Shown here: positions 8,276-17,955 of the stretch, one piece after another
Numbering within the stretch: the stretch's first letter is position 1
How the letters are laid out: each line of letters starts with the position of its first letter
NCBI RefSeq assembly: GCF_012922555.1
Contig: NZ_WIPK01000007.1
Span: 62,001-126,000, forward strand
Length of the DNA stretch: 64,000 nucleotides
Reading direction: 5' to 3'
Source of the DNA: Paraclostridium dentum
Lineage (GTDB): Bacteria > Bacillota > Clostridia > Peptostreptococcales > Peptostreptococcaceae
The notes under the pieces: model-generated
Told to the model about the DNA's origin: nothing
What the model saw: the letters and a program-made list of their open reading frames with translations, nothing else
Database searches by the model: none
Translations under genes and position numbers: made by a program

Positions 8276-9274
8276 ATGTATAACGATATTAGAGTTACAA
8301 AACAAGAAGTAAGAGACTTCTTATTAATTAATTTTGGATTGATTACTTTTCTAGCTATATTTGTATTTATTAGCTTTTCTAAACCAAATAGTGATGATTT
8401 TTTATATAACTTTGCTATAACATTTATGTATATTCCAGCTTTTTCAGTAATGGTGGTGCTTAAAAAGAGTTCTTATTATGAATTTGGTGATGTTGTAAAC
8501 AAGTTCTTTAATTTCTTTATAATAGCGACAATATTAAGGGTTATTTTTTCTATACTAGAGCCTTTTTTTATAAAGAATGTTATTATCTCTTCTTTAATAG
8601 ATCCAATTGTATCTTTGTATATTTTATATAGTGTATTTGTAAATTCTTCTGACTTTGAAATTTTCAATTTATCACTAAATAAAAACTTTAAAAAGGTATT
8701 GTTCTGCATAGGCATATATCTAGTTATATTTACAGTTGGATGTAGTCCTGACCTTATACATATGAACTTTAGTGTAGCGAATTTTATTGATGCATTGCTA
8801 CAAATTTCAGTTGGTATTGTCATGAATATAATATTGGGTATTAGCTTGTTTTTTGGAGAAGAGTTTGGGTGGAGATACTTCCTACAACCTAGACTTCAAA
8901 GGATATACGGGAAAAGATTAGGAGTGATAATACTAGGATCTATATGGGGTATTTGGCACTTACCTCTTTGTATGACTCTTTACAGTCCTCAAACTCCGGT
9001 TTACTGTATTATAAGTCATGTATTATTCTGCACAACACTTGGAGTATTTTTAGGTTATGCTTATATGAAAACAGAAAATCTGTGGACACCAATGTTAATT
9101 CATTTAATTGGAAACTTAATTGCACTTTCAAATGGTGGTGGTCTAGATACAATAATTACATTAAACGATCTTTTAATAGCTATTTTATTTGAGTCTGTAT
9201 TATATTTACCATTTTTATTTGCAAAAGTATATAGACTTATCAAGGATGACATCGGTGTATCTATTGATAATTAG
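8276..9274 (+). CDS. CPBP family intramembrane protease (paralogue 1)
   Basis: 332 residues with about eight hydrophobic segments. The C-terminal half carries the CPBP/Abi signature motifs: EEFGWRYF (EExxxR), WGIWHLP (FxxxH-type) and HLIGN (HxxxN-type), which supply the catalytic Glu and His residues. The family includes CAAX-type proteases and bacteriocin self-immunity proteins. A close paralogue lies at 23686-24675. GGAGGGG precedes the ATG. It stands alone, bounded by a terminator. Substrate unknown; a role in self-immunity or peptide processing is only a family-level guess. Confidence 0.85.
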   Translation: MYNDIRVTKQEVRDFLLINFGLITFLAIFVFISFSKPNSDDFLYNFAITFMYIPAFSVMVVLKKSSYYEFGDVVNKFFNFFIIATILRVIFSILEPFFIKNVIISSLIDPIVSLYILYSVFVNSSDFEIFNLSLNKNFKKVLFCIGIYLVIFTVGCSPDLIHMNFSVANFIDALLQISVGIVMNIILGISLFFGEEFGWRYFLQPRLQRIYGKRLGVIILGSIWGIWHLPLCMTLYSPQTPVYCIISHVLFCTTLGVFLGYAYMKTENLWTPMLIHLIGNLIALSNGGGLDTIITLNDLLIAILFESVLYLPFLFAKVYRLIKDDIGVSIDN

Positions 9275-9276
9275 AA

Positions 9277-9316
9277 TAAAAAAAGGGATGTATCTATTTG
9301 ATACATCCCTTTTTTA
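9277..9316. terminator. Bidirectional terminator
   Basis: A stem AAAAAGGGATGTATC and its complement around a 5-base loop, with A and T runs on both sides. It separates the CPBP gene from the convergent hydrogenase gene. Confidence 0.85.
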
Positions 9317-9387
9317 TGACCTTAAAATAATAAAACTAATGAATAAATTTTTCTTATTCAACACTATTATTACTTTATAAGCTAATT

Positions 9388-11448
9388 TTAATAATTTTCT
9401 GCTCTAACTTCAAAGAATCCTTGAGAGTACATACATACAGGACAAATATCGGGAGCTTTTTTACCCATTACTAAGTGTCCACAATTTATACATTCCCACA
9501 TAGTTTCTTCTGATTTTTCAAAGACAGCTTTCATTTCTATATTATTTAAAAGTTTACGATATCTATCTTCATGAGATTTTTCTATTTTACCAACTTCTAT
9601 AAATTTTTCAGCTAAGTCAAAGAAACCTTCTTTTTCTGCATCTCTAGCAAATCTAGCATACATGTCTGTCCACTCATAATTCTCACCTTCAGCAGCATGA
9701 AGTAAGTTTTGGTCAGTATCTCCTAAATACCCTAGCTCTTTAAACCATAACTTAGAATGTTCTCTTTCGTTTCCAGCTGTTTTCAAGAAAATTTGATTGA
9801 TTTGTTCATAACCTTCATTTTTAGCAACATCTGCAAAGAATGTATATTTATTTCTCGCTATTGATTCTCCTGCTAATGCTTCCATTAAATTCTTTTCTGT
9901 TTTTGTACCTTTATATTTATTAGTTGTTTCGCTTGATTTTTCTGCTTGATCTTCTAGTTTAACAAATACTGATGCTGGATTTTTACACACAGGGCATATA
10001 AACCCTTCTGGTAATTCTCCTTCATGTATATAACCACAAACTGAACAACGATATTTAACTGATGTACTCATTTCTTTACCTCCTAAGTCTTCACTTCTAT
10101 TAAAATAAATTGTATGTAACATTTCCTCTGCAAGCTTACTTAAAGGCTTGCCATAAAATTCTTTATAAAGAGCTTTTATTTCTTCATTTTCATGGCTCAA
10201 TCTAACTTCCATACTCGAATCTCTTTTATAAAGTCCGCTTATACGTTTTTTTCTAAGTTCATCACCTTTAAATTGAGTGTCTTTAGGCTGTCCGCCGCCC
10301 CCTATACATCCTCCAGGGCAAGTCATAACCTCAATAAAGTGATATTGTTTTTTTCCGTTTTTCATTCTCTTAATGAATTTAGATGCATTTTTAGTTCCAT
10401 AAATAACAGCTATATTTATTTCCAGATCTCCTATTTTTAAAGTTGCTTCCCGAACTCCATCCATACCTCTTATTGTTTCTAAGTTATAAAATAGATTTGG
10501 TGGATTTTCATTGGTGATATATTTGTATGCCGTTCTAAGCGCAGCCTCCATAACACCACCTGTGTTCGCAAATATAACACCTGCTCCAGATGATTCTCCC
10601 ATTAACTCATCATAAGGACTATCCTCTAAAGAATTAAATTCAATATTGTTCTCTTTAGCCCAAGTAGCTAACTCTCGTGTAGTTATAACATAATCCATGT
10701 CACGCATTTCTTCTAAATTATGAAATCTTCCAGATGCATTCATTTCATCTCTTTTGATTTCAAATTTTTTAGCAGTACATGGAGTTAAAGCTACATTTAC
10801 AATCTTTGCTGGATCAATTCCCATCTTTTTTGCAAAGTATGTTTTTATTGTAGGGCCTTGCATTCCAATAGGACTTTTCGAAGTTGAAATATTATCCAGT
10901 ATATCTGGGTGAAATGTTTCTGCATATTTTACCCATGAAGGACAGCAACTTGTAAACTGAGGTAATGGCTTATTATTAGTCTTTATACGCTCTATCAGCT
11001 CACTTGCTTCTTCAACTATTGTCAAATCAGCTGCAAAGTTAGTATCAAGAACATAATTTGCACCAAGTTTTCTAAGTAGCGATACCATTTTCCCTTCAAC
11101 AAAGCTACCATCAACCATATTAAATTCTTCGCCAAGAGAAACCCTAACCGCTGGTGATGTTGTAAATATTACTATTTTATCTTTATTTTGTACTTCAGAC
11201 TCAACCTTTTTATAGTCAAGAACCTCTGTAATACTTGATGTAGGACATACATTTGCACATTGACCACAGTTAATACAAACAGCTATATCATTTGTATTTT
11301 TTAATGAATAATGTCCATTAACACCTATATAATCTGTACAGATATCTTTACACATCCCACACTTGATACACTTCTCTTCATCTCTACAAATAGATGGATT
11401 ATCCTTTTCAATCGCTACCCTAATGTTAGTAGATAAATGTTTGCTCAT
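9388..11448 (-). CDS. [FeFe] hydrogenase-rubredoxin-rubrerythrin fusion protein
   Basis: 686 residues with five modules. Two 4Fe-4S ferredoxin motifs (Cys27/30/33/37 and Cys58/61/64/68) lead into an H-cluster domain with L1 TSCCPSW (166-172), L2 TPCTAKK (222-228) and L3 [10 protein letters not shown] (376-385). A rubredoxin domain follows (Cys468/471/485/488), then a ferritin-like rubrerythrin di-iron domain (about 515-640) and a second rubredoxin-type site (Cys653/656/669/672). L2 has Thr where classical enzymes have Met. All motifs are intact. The fusion implies electrons can pass from the hydrogenase or its ferredoxin clusters to the di-iron site for peroxide or oxygen reduction; direction is inference. 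AAAGGAG precedes the ATG. Confidence 0.93.
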   Translation of the reverse strand: MSKHLSTNIRVAIEKDNPSICRDEEKCIKCGMCKDICTDYIGVNGHYSLKNTNDIAVCINCGQCANVCPTSSITEVLDYKKVESEVQNKDKIVIFTTSPAVRVSLGEEFNMVDGSFVEGKMVSLLRKLGANYVLDTNFAADLTIVEEASELIERIKTNNKPLPQFTSCCPSWVKYAETFHPDILDNISTSKSPIGMQGPTIKTYFAKKMGIDPAKIVNVALTPCTAKKFEIKRDEMNASGRFHNLEEMRDMDYVITTRELATWAKENNIEFNSLEDSPYDELMGESSGAGVIFANTGGVMEAALRTAYKYITNENPPNLFYNLETIRGMDGVREATLKIGDLEINIAVIYGTKNASKFIKRMKNGKKQYHFIEVMTCPGGCIGGGGQPKDTQFKGDELRKKRISGLYKRDSSMEVRLSHENEEIKALYKEFYGKPLSKLAEEMLHTIYFNRSEDLGGKEMSTSVKYRCSVCGYIHEGELPEGFICPVCKNPASVFVKLEDQAEKSSETTNKYKGTKTEKNLMEALAGESIARNKYTFFADVAKNEGYEQINQIFLKTAGNEREHSKLWFKELGYLGDTDQNLLHAAEGENYEWTDMYARFARDAEKEGFFDLAEKFIEVGKIEKSHEDRYRKLLNNIEMKAVFEKSEETMWECINCGHLVMGKKAPDICPVCMYSQGFFEVRAENY

Positions 11449-11757
11449 TTAGCACTCCTTTCATTTCAAATTAGTACATGTAAAAAATTGGGATTTATAT
11501 GTACTTTGAACTTATACCCTACGAACTTTTAAATAAACTATATGAAAATAAGTTTAAATAATCCAAATGTATGAATTAATATTAAAATTTAGATTGTTCG
11601 GTAATGTTGGAAATAATCATAAAATTAGTACACTAATTTCAAAACTATATAAAATTATAACATTTAATAATTTAGCTTTTATTTAATCATAAATTGCTAA
11701 TAATATGTTATATAATAATGAGTATTTTTAATAATTTGAGAGGTGAATAATATACAT
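11449..11757. other. Divergent promoter region
   Basis: The gap between the hydrogenase fusion (minus) and the first CorC-type gene (plus). It should hold both promoters. No gene, hairpin or known regulatory motif stands out. Confidence 0.35.
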
Positions 11758-13053
11758 ATGATTATTTTTATAAATATACTTTTAGTATTTTTTCTTGTCT
11801 TTTTAAATGGATTTTTTGTTGCTACAGAATTTGCTATGGTAAAAGTTAGAAAATCTAGGATAGAAACGTTAATAATTCAAGGTAATAAGCGTGCGAAACG
11901 TACTTTAATAGTTGTTAAAGATTTAAATTCATACTTATCTGCCTGCCAGCTTGGAATAACTTTAGCATCGTTGGGGCTAGGATGGGTAGGAGAGCCGGCT
12001 ATTTTACGTTTATTAATGCCAATATTTAACCTATTTAATTTGCCTTCAAGTCTAGAACATTCAATTGCATTTATTATTGCATTTTCAATTATAACTGGGT
12101 GTCATATTGTATTTGGAGAATTGGTTCCTAAATCCCTAGCAATTATAAGTCCCGAAAAAATAGCATTAAGTACAGCTTTTCCACTTATATTTTTTTACAA
12201 GTTAACATATCCTGTTATGTGGATATTCAATCATAGTACAAACTGGATATTAAAGGTATTTGGGTTTTCTCAAGTTGATGAGCATGAATCAGTTCATACT
12301 GATGAGGAAATAAAACTATTAGTTGAAGAAAGTTATAATCATGGATTAGTTGATAAAACTGAATTAACTCTTGTAGATAATATCTTCGATTTTTCTGATA
12401 AAACAGTAAAAGAAATAATGGTACCACGTACTGACATTACAAATATTTTCATAGAAGATGCATTTGATGATATTATAGATTTCACATTAAAAGAACAGCT
12501 TACTAGATATCCTGTATGTAAAGAAAATAAGGATAATGTTATTGGATTTATTCATATTAAGGATTTATATAAACAAAAGATTGAAGGTAGTAATCAAGAA
12601 ATAAAAAATATTATTCGTGAGATTAAGCTTGTCCCAGAATCAATGCTCATAAGTGATCTTCTTAAAATATTTAAAAAAGATAAAGTACAAGTTGCTTTAG
12701 TTATTGATGAGTATGGAGGAACTTCTGGTTTAGTAACAATAGAAGATATTTTAGAAGAAATTGTTGGGGAAATTCAAGATGAGTTTGATGAGGAAGAAGA
12801 TTCTATTATTAAGTGTGAAGATAATAGTTATATAGTAGATGGAAAGGTTCTAATTGAAGATATAATTGAGTTTTTATATATAGATATTGAAGATGAACAT
12901 ATTGATACTATTGGAGGTTGGGCATATACTCAGCTAGATTCTTACCCTAAAGTTAATGATAAATTTACTTATAAAAACTATGAATTCACTCTATTAAAAT
13001 GCAATAGAAAAAGAATAAACAAATTATTGATTAAAAATTTATCTGATAAATAA
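11758..13053 (+). CDS. CNNM/CBS/CorC_HlyC transporter-associated protein, copy 1
   Basis: About 431 residues. Residues about 1-180 form the CNNM (DUF21) membrane domain (FLNGFFVATEFAMV, then ACQLGITLASLGLGWVGEP). Two CBS domains follow (VKEIMVPRTDI to VALVIDEYGGTSGLV) and a C-terminal CorC/HlyC domain. The family is linked to magnesium and cobalt homeostasis, probably ion efflux; the hemolysin name is historical. An in-frame GTG at 11743 overlaps GAGAGGTGA, so I prefer the ATG at 11758. A paralogue follows at 13337. The large DUF21 domain argues for a full-length protein. Confidence 0.88.
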   Translation: MIIFINILLVFFLVFLNGFFVATEFAMVKVRKSRIETLIIQGNKRAKRTLIVVKDLNSYLSACQLGITLASLGLGWVGEPAILRLLMPIFNLFNLPSSLEHSIAFIIAFSIITGCHIVFGELVPKSLAIISPEKIALSTAFPLIFFYKLTYPVMWIFNHSTNWILKVFGFSQVDEHESVHTDEEIKLLVEESYNHGLVDKTELTLVDNIFDFSDKTVKEIMVPRTDITNIFIEDAFDDIIDFTLKEQLTRYPVCKENKDNVIGFIHIKDLYKQKIEGSNQEIKNIIREIKLVPESMLISDLLKIFKKDKVQVALVIDEYGGTSGLVTIEDILEEIVGEIQDEFDEEEDSIIKCEDNSYIVDGKVLIEDIIEFLYIDIEDEHIDTIGGWAYTQLDSYPKVNDKFTYKNYEFTLLKCNRKRINKLLIKNLSDK

Positions 13054-13105
13054 TTAAGTACCCTTTAGCTATTAATGAACGTAGTTAAGGGGTACTTAAT
13101 TATTT
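13052..13105 (+). terminator. Terminator after CorC-type gene 1
   Basis: An inverted repeat AATTAAGTACCCTT / AAGGGGTACTTAATT with a T-rich tail. It begins at the stop codon. Confidence 0.75.
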
Positions 13106-13336
13106 TGCAACTTTTTAATTTAATTAGAATATTAATATTATATATAAATATTGATAAAAGTTAATTCATAGATTATAATGTACTTTAAATAAAAAATTAC
13201 TAAATGCTATTTAATAAATTTCTATTTTAAACTTTATTTACAAAATAGGATTATTAGCAATATCTTCAGAAATATATTAATTAGTTTTTTAAAATGTTTC
13301 TGATAGTTTTTTATTTATTATTTTAAGGAGGAAGAA

Positions 13337-14665
13337 ATGAATAATTTAGATTCAGACCCCGGGGCCTTTATGCCTCAAATAATTTTAATAGTATTACTTA
13401 CTGCTATTAACGCGTTTTTCGCATCAGCAGAAATGGCTATAGTTTCTGTAAATAAATCAAAAATAAAACAATTAAGTGCAAGCGGAAACAAGAAAGCTCA
13501 ATTGCTTGAAAGGCTTATGGAAGACCCAAGCAATTTCTTATCAACTATTCAAATTGGAATAACTTTAGCTGGATTTTTCTCAAGTGCATCTGCTGCTACA
13601 GGAATATCTACGCACCTTTCAAAGATATTAGCTCCACTTAATATACCTTATTCTAATGAATTATGTATGTTTTTAGTAACAATAATACTTTCATATTTTA
13701 CATTAGTATTTGGAGAATTAGTACCTAAAAGAATTGCTTTGAAAAAAGCGGAGAAGATATCTTTATTTTCAGTAAAATCAATTTACATTATATCTAAAAT
13801 TGCAAAACCATTTATAAAACTTTTATCATTTTCAACTAGTCTGGTTTTAAAAATAACAAGAAATAATGATATGGATATTGAAGAAAGAGTTTCTGAAGAA
13901 GAAATTAGAACTTTAATATCACAATCTCAAGAAGATGGATGTATTGAAAATGAAGAAAAACAGATGATATATAGCATATTTGAATTTAATGATAAGACTG
14001 CTAAGGAAATTATGACATCTAGACATGATATGTTTGCGGTAGACATAGACGATGATTTAGATGAAATACTAGAAGGAGTAATAGCATCAGGATACTCTAG
14101 AATACCTGTATATGAAGATAATAAGGATAATATCCTCGGGATATTATATGTAAAAGACTTATTAGTAAGAGCTAAGAAAGTTGGATTTAAAAATATAAAT
14201 TTAAAAACAATGCTTCATGACCCATATTTTGTTTCAAAGTCTATTAGAACAAATGAATTATTTAAACTTCTAAAGGATAAAAAGGTCCACTTAGCGTTAT
14301 TAATTGATGAATATGGTGGAATAGAAGGTCTAGTAACTATGGAAGATTTAATTGAAGAAATTATGGGAGATATTGAGGATGAATACGATAAAACTAAATC
14401 TACTATAACACAAATTGATGATAGTAATTTTATTGTAAAAGGATATTTGACAATAAGTGAATTTAACAATAAATTTGATATAGATATAGAACAAGGTGAC
14501 TATGATACTTTAAATGGATATATACTTACATTGTTAGGTGATTTCCCAGAAGAAGGTCGAGAAATTGAATTAGACAATTTTACATTTTTAATTGAGAATG
14601 TAAATAAAAGAAGAATTGAAGATATAAGAGTAAGTATAAAAAACAGATGTGCGCAAATATCATAA
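13337..14665 (+). CDS. CNNM/CBS/CorC_HlyC transporter-associated protein, copy 2
   Basis: 442 residues with the same architecture as its neighbour: a CNNM membrane domain (TAINAFFASAEMAIV, TIQIGITLAGFF, then FGELVPKRIAL), paired CBS domains (AKEIMTSRHDM to LALLIDEYGGIEGLV) and a CorC/HlyC domain. AAGGAGG precedes the ATG. The two copies are clearly diverged, and the 283-base gap with a terminator between them indicates separate transcription. Family knowledge suggests divalent cation efflux or homeostasis at the membrane; the ion is not deducible. Confidence 0.88.
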   Translation: MNNLDSDPGAFMPQIILIVLLTAINAFFASAEMAIVSVNKSKIKQLSASGNKKAQLLERLMEDPSNFLSTIQIGITLAGFFSSASAATGISTHLSKILAPLNIPYSNELCMFLVTIILSYFTLVFGELVPKRIALKKAEKISLFSVKSIYIISKIAKPFIKLLSFSTSLVLKITRNNDMDIEERVSEEEIRTLISQSQEDGCIENEEKQMIYSIFEFNDKTAKEIMTSRHDMFAVDIDDDLDEILEGVIASGYSRIPVYEDNKDNILGILYVKDLLVRAKKVGFKNINLKTMLHDPYFVSKSIRTNELFKLLKDKKVHLALLIDEYGGIEGLVTMEDLIEEIMGDIEDEYDKTKSTITQIDDSNFIVKGYLTISEFNNKFDIDIEQGDYDTLNGYILTLLGDFPEEGREIELDNFTFLIENVNKRRIEDIRVSIKNRCAQIS

Positions 14666-14694
14666 TGAGTTTTTATACACTTGAAATTTAAACA

Positions 14695-14737
14695 AAAATG
14701 AGTAAATCCCTATATTTAAGGGTTTACTCATTTTTTT
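14695..14737. terminator. Bidirectional terminator
   Basis: A stem AAAATGAGTAAATCCCT with a near-perfect complement and flanking A/T runs, between two convergent genes. Confidence 0.85.
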
Positions 14738-14740
14738 ATA

Positions 14741-16168
14741 TTATACAGCACTTAAACTAAAGTTATTAGTTAATAAGTGTTTTGCAAATTCATCTAGTTT
14801 GCTTATTGTTTGTTTTATATCATTTTCTGTTGTTTCATGATTAATAGAACACATTCTTAAAACAACTTTACCATTTAAAACTGTTGTAAATATTCCTGCA
14901 TAGTTTTCTTGAAGTGCTAAATGTGAAATATTATTATTAAGTTCATCTATATCTTGTTCAGACATTCCAGATGGAGCATATCTAAAATTGATAATTGCTA
15001 ATTTAGGATCAGATATTATTTCCCAATTCTCAAATCCTAATAATGCTTTCTTAATATATTCTGCAAGATGAATACCATATTCAATTCTTCTGCTCATTTC
15101 ACTAGTTCCTAGAGTTTGTAATGTAAACCAAAGTTTAAGACCCCTAGTTGGTCTTGTTAATTCAATACCTATGTTTCCATAGTTTATTTCATCGTCATTT
15201 ACATCTAAATCTCTTAAATACTCTGGATTTTCACTAAAACTTCTTGCTAAATCATTTTTATCTTTTACAAGAACCATTGCGCAACTATATGTTTGGAATA
15301 ACCATTTATGTGCATCCCAACTTAAACTATCAGAATTTTCTATTCCTTTTAATAAATGATTGTAGTTTTCAGATAATAATATCGATGCTCCATAAGCTCC
15401 ATCGACATGCATCCATAAATCATATTTTGAACATATATCAGATATTTCTGGTATTGGATCAATACTTCCAGTATTTGTAGTCCCTGCACTAGCTATAACA
15501 ACAAAAGGATGTAGTCCATTTGTTATATCATTTCTTATTGCTTTTTCTAGTTCATCTGTCTTCATTCTATAATTTGAATCTGAAGGTATTTTTCTGATAT
15601 TCTTAGGTGATATTCCAGATATTTTAAGTGCCTTTTTAATTGAACTATGAGTTTGATCAGATACATAAGCAGTTCCCAAATGTAATTTATCAAATGAAAG
15701 TTTGTTATCTCTTGCAGCTACCATTGCTGTAAGATTTGCCATAGATCCTCCTGAAACAAATAGTCCGCTCGATTGTTCTGTGTTGTATCCAGCTTTTTCA
15801 GATATCCACTTAATTAATGTTTTTTCAATAAAACTAGCAGCTGATGTTGTCATCCAGCATCCAGCATGCAAGTTATAAGCACTGGACATTACATCTCCAA
15901 TCCAAGAGTTCAAATCTGCTGGACCAGGTATAAACCCAAAAAATCTTGGATGGTTTACTCTTGCTCCATACTCATAAACCTCTTTCATCATTTCTTCCAT
16001 AACTTCTTGTACCTGTCTCCCCTGACTAGGTATATTTATGTTTCTAAGTTTCTTTATTTGATTAGAATCAGCTACTTTTACCACTTCATTAGATTCTAAC
16101 GATTCAACTCCTTTAAAATATTGATCAATAAAATAATTTAAAGAATCTTTAAGTTCTAAATTGTTCAT
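14741..16168 (-). CDS. PLP-dependent group II amino-acid decarboxylase
   Basis: 475 residues, the usual length for the aromatic L-amino-acid/glutamate decarboxylase family. Motifs include NHPRFFGFIPGP, the cofactor-stacking region SGGSMANLTAM, the Asp-bearing VDGAYGA (PLP pyridine nitrogen) and the Schiff-base Lys in WDAHKWLF. It should turn an amino acid into its amine plus CO2 in the cytoplasm. Gut Clostridia carry homologues acting on tryptophan, phenylalanine or tyrosine, so an aromatic substrate is plausible but not proven. No amino-acid antiporter is adjacent, unlike acid-resistance decarboxylases. The start has only a weak GGGTAGAG site. Confidence 0.88.
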   Translation of the reverse strand: MNNLELKDSLNYFIDQYFKGVESLESNEVVKVADSNQIKKLRNINIPSQGRQVQEVMEEMMKEVYEYGARVNHPRFFGFIPGPADLNSWIGDVMSSAYNLHAGCWMTTSAASFIEKTLIKWISEKAGYNTEQSSGLFVSGGSMANLTAMVAARDNKLSFDKLHLGTAYVSDQTHSSIKKALKISGISPKNIRKIPSDSNYRMKTDELEKAIRNDITNGLHPFVVIASAGTTNTGSIDPIPEISDICSKYDLWMHVDGAYGASILLSENYNHLLKGIENSDSLSWDAHKWLFQTYSCAMVLVKDKNDLARSFSENPEYLRDLDVNDDEINYGNIGIELTRPTRGLKLWFTLQTLGTSEMSRRIEYGIHLAEYIKKALLGFENWEIISDPKLAIINFRYAPSGMSEQDIDELNNNISHLALQENYAGIFTTVLNGKVVLRMCSINHETTENDIKQTISKLDEFAKHLLTNNFSLSAV

Positions 16169-16527
16169 ATTACTCTACCCCATTTCTACCCAATTAGCCT
16201 TATCTTTTTTAAGCCACGTTCATGATAGCACCAAAATATACATTAATCAAATTGCAATTTCTGTATTATAATTAATTTTCCCACTGACAAATAGTAAAAT
16301 TTAAACTTATATGCACATAAATTGGAATAAATCGATTAAAATTAAATTCATTAATTGCATAAACAGTTCAAAAGATTAAGAAAATAATAAAAAAATGGTT
16401 AGAAAATAAAGTAACTATATGTTTATTTCGATAAATAAGTTAATTTACTTTAGATTATTTATACTTACATATATGCGCTAGAAGGATATATAATTTGAAA
16501 TAAGTACATTTTTTAAGGGAGGGTTAT
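16169..16527. other. Intergenic region, nothing recognised
   Basis: AT-rich gap between divergent genes, presumed promoters only. No open frame with a ribosome binding site and no strong hairpin was found. Confidence 0.35.
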
Positions 16528-16821
16528 ATGAGTAGAATAGAAAAGGAAAAAAAGACGGTACAGTTAATGATAAATATATATTGTAAAAAGAATCATAAAT
16601 GTACAAATGAATTGTGTGAAGAATGTAATGAAATTTTAAACTATGCTCATAAAAGGTTAGATGCATGCAAGTTTGGTGATGAAAAAGGTTTTTGCAATAA
16701 ATGTCCTGTACACTGTTATAAAAAGGACATGAAAGTTAAAATTAAAGAGGTTATGAAGTTCTCAGGGCCAAGACTTATCGTATATAGTCCTCTGCAATTT
16801 ATAAAGCATATATTTGAATAG
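16528..16821 (+). CDS. YgbA_NO family (nitrous oxide-stimulated promoter) protein
   Basis: 97 residues and Cys-rich. It follows the YgbA_NO pattern: RIEKEKKTVQLMINIYCKK, CxxECNEILNYAHKRLDxCKF, then KGFCNKCPVHCYKKDMK and a C-terminal GPRLIVYSPL. In other bacteria this family is induced by nitric oxide or nitrite stress; the biochemistry is not settled. GGGAGG precedes the ATG. A nearby Crp/Fnr-type gene (17956) and a palindrome at 16851 fit a redox or nitrosative stress setting, but the palindrome lies downstream of this gene. Confidence 0.85.
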   Translation: MSRIEKEKKTVQLMINIYCKKNHKCTNELCEECNEILNYAHKRLDACKFGDEKGFCNKCPVHCYKKDMKVKIKEVMKFSGPRLIVYSPLQFIKHIFE

Positions 16822-16850
16822 CTTACTTAATTTAAATATAAATTTAAAAG

Positions 16851-16866
16851 TGTAACATATGTTACA
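16851..16866. promoter_or_regulatory. Perfect palindrome, candidate Crp/Fnr-family operator
   Basis: TGTAACATATGTTACA is a perfect 16-bp palindrome. It lies about 20 bases upstream of a possible promoter whose -10 is the TATAAT near 16888. It precedes the SagB-like gene at 17007. Spacing and form fit a Crp/Fnr-family activator such as the regulator encoded at 17956. No T run follows, so it is not a terminator. Confidence 0.55.
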
Positions 16867-17006
16867 GTGCATTTGATATATTTTAGGTATAATTTTTATT
16901 GTTCTAATCATAAAAATACAAGAACAAATAAAAACTTAATTTATAATCTATATAATTTTAAATAATTTTAATATATAAATATATAGATGTTAGTAAGGGG
17001 ACGCCT

Positions 17007-17765
17007 ATGGATAAAATTAAAAGAAACCGTGAATTTTTTAAAGCTAACTTCGAAGTATTAAAGCAAATAAAAACCGATAAACAAAAAGGTATTTTACCCT
17101 TACCTTTTCAAAAAGAATATGATAAAAATTCTGAATTGATAGATTTACCGTCTATAAATAAAAGTATTTTAGTCAAATCTAATGTATTAGACTGCATACA
17201 AGATAGAAGAAGTATTCGTAAATATAGTAATGAAAAAATAACTTTAGATGAGCTTTCATATCTACTTTGGGCTACTCAAGGCATACAGAGTGTAAAAAAT
17301 AATTTCAGCGCATTAAGAACAGTACCTTCTGCCGGATGTACTCATCCTTTTGAGACATATTTAATAATCAGTAATGTTAATGATTTAAATCCTGGAATTT
17401 ATAGATACTTACCATTAGAACATAAGCTCTTATTTGTAAAAAACTTAAATAATATAACTGACGAAATAAATAATGCTACTCCAAATCAACCTTTTGTACA
17501 AGACTTTGTATCTAAAAGTGCTGTTGTTTTCGCTTGGAGTTGCATTCCATATAGAAGTGAGCATAGATTCCATATAACTGCGCATAAAAAAATACTTATA
17601 GATATTGGTCATGTTTGTCAAAATCTTTATATAGCATCAGAATCTCTTAATTGTGGTACTTGTGCTATTGGAATTTATGATCAACACATCATTGATGATA
17701 TGCTAGATTTGGATGGAGAATATGAGTTTATAATTTATATGGCTTGTTTAGGTAAAAAGTTTTAG
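17007..17765 (+). CDS. SagB/ThcOx-type nitroreductase-fold oxidoreductase
   Basis: 252 residues of the nitroreductase fold. The start of the FMN domain is DCIQDRRSIRKYSNEKITLDELS, followed by LLWATQG, the SagB-type TVPSAGCTHPFE, and a C-terminal DIGHVCQNLYIASESLNCGT that contacts flavin. SagB/ThcOx relatives oxidise azolines in RiPP clusters, but no cyclodehydratase or precursor peptide is visible here, so a free-standing reductase role is more likely. GGGG precedes the ATG. The palindrome 140 bases upstream suggests control by a Crp/Fnr regulator. Confidence 0.8.
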   Translation: MDKIKRNREFFKANFEVLKQIKTDKQKGILPLPFQKEYDKNSELIDLPSINKSILVKSNVLDCIQDRRSIRKYSNEKITLDELSYLLWATQGIQSVKNNFSALRTVPSAGCTHPFETYLIISNVNDLNPGIYRYLPLEHKLLFVKNLNNITDEINNATPNQPFVQDFVSKSAVVFAWSCIPYRSEHRFHITAHKKILIDIGHVCQNLYIASESLNCGTCAIGIYDQHIIDDMLDLDGEYEFIIYMACLGKKF

Positions 17766-17814
17766 TATTTTCAAAATTTAATTAACATCGTTCACAATAA
17801 TCTAATTATATATA

Positions 17815-17853
17815 AAAAGGTCACTCTTATTGCCATTTGAGTGATCTTTTTTA
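17815..17853 (+). terminator. Terminator after SagB-like gene
   Basis: AAAAGGTCACTC / GAGTGATCTTTT stem with a 12-base loop and a T run. Confidence 0.75.
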
Positions 17854-17955
17854 ATAAAACAAACAAATACAATGGTTAATCTATTTTCGATGTAGTAAAA
17901 TAAATTGTAAAGATTAAAACTAACTAAAAATTAAGTATATAAGGATTTGTAAAAT

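Noticed and set aside
17007-17765. RiPP azoline oxidase cluster
   Set aside because: No cyclodehydratase, precursor peptide or exporter gene surrounds the SagB-like gene.
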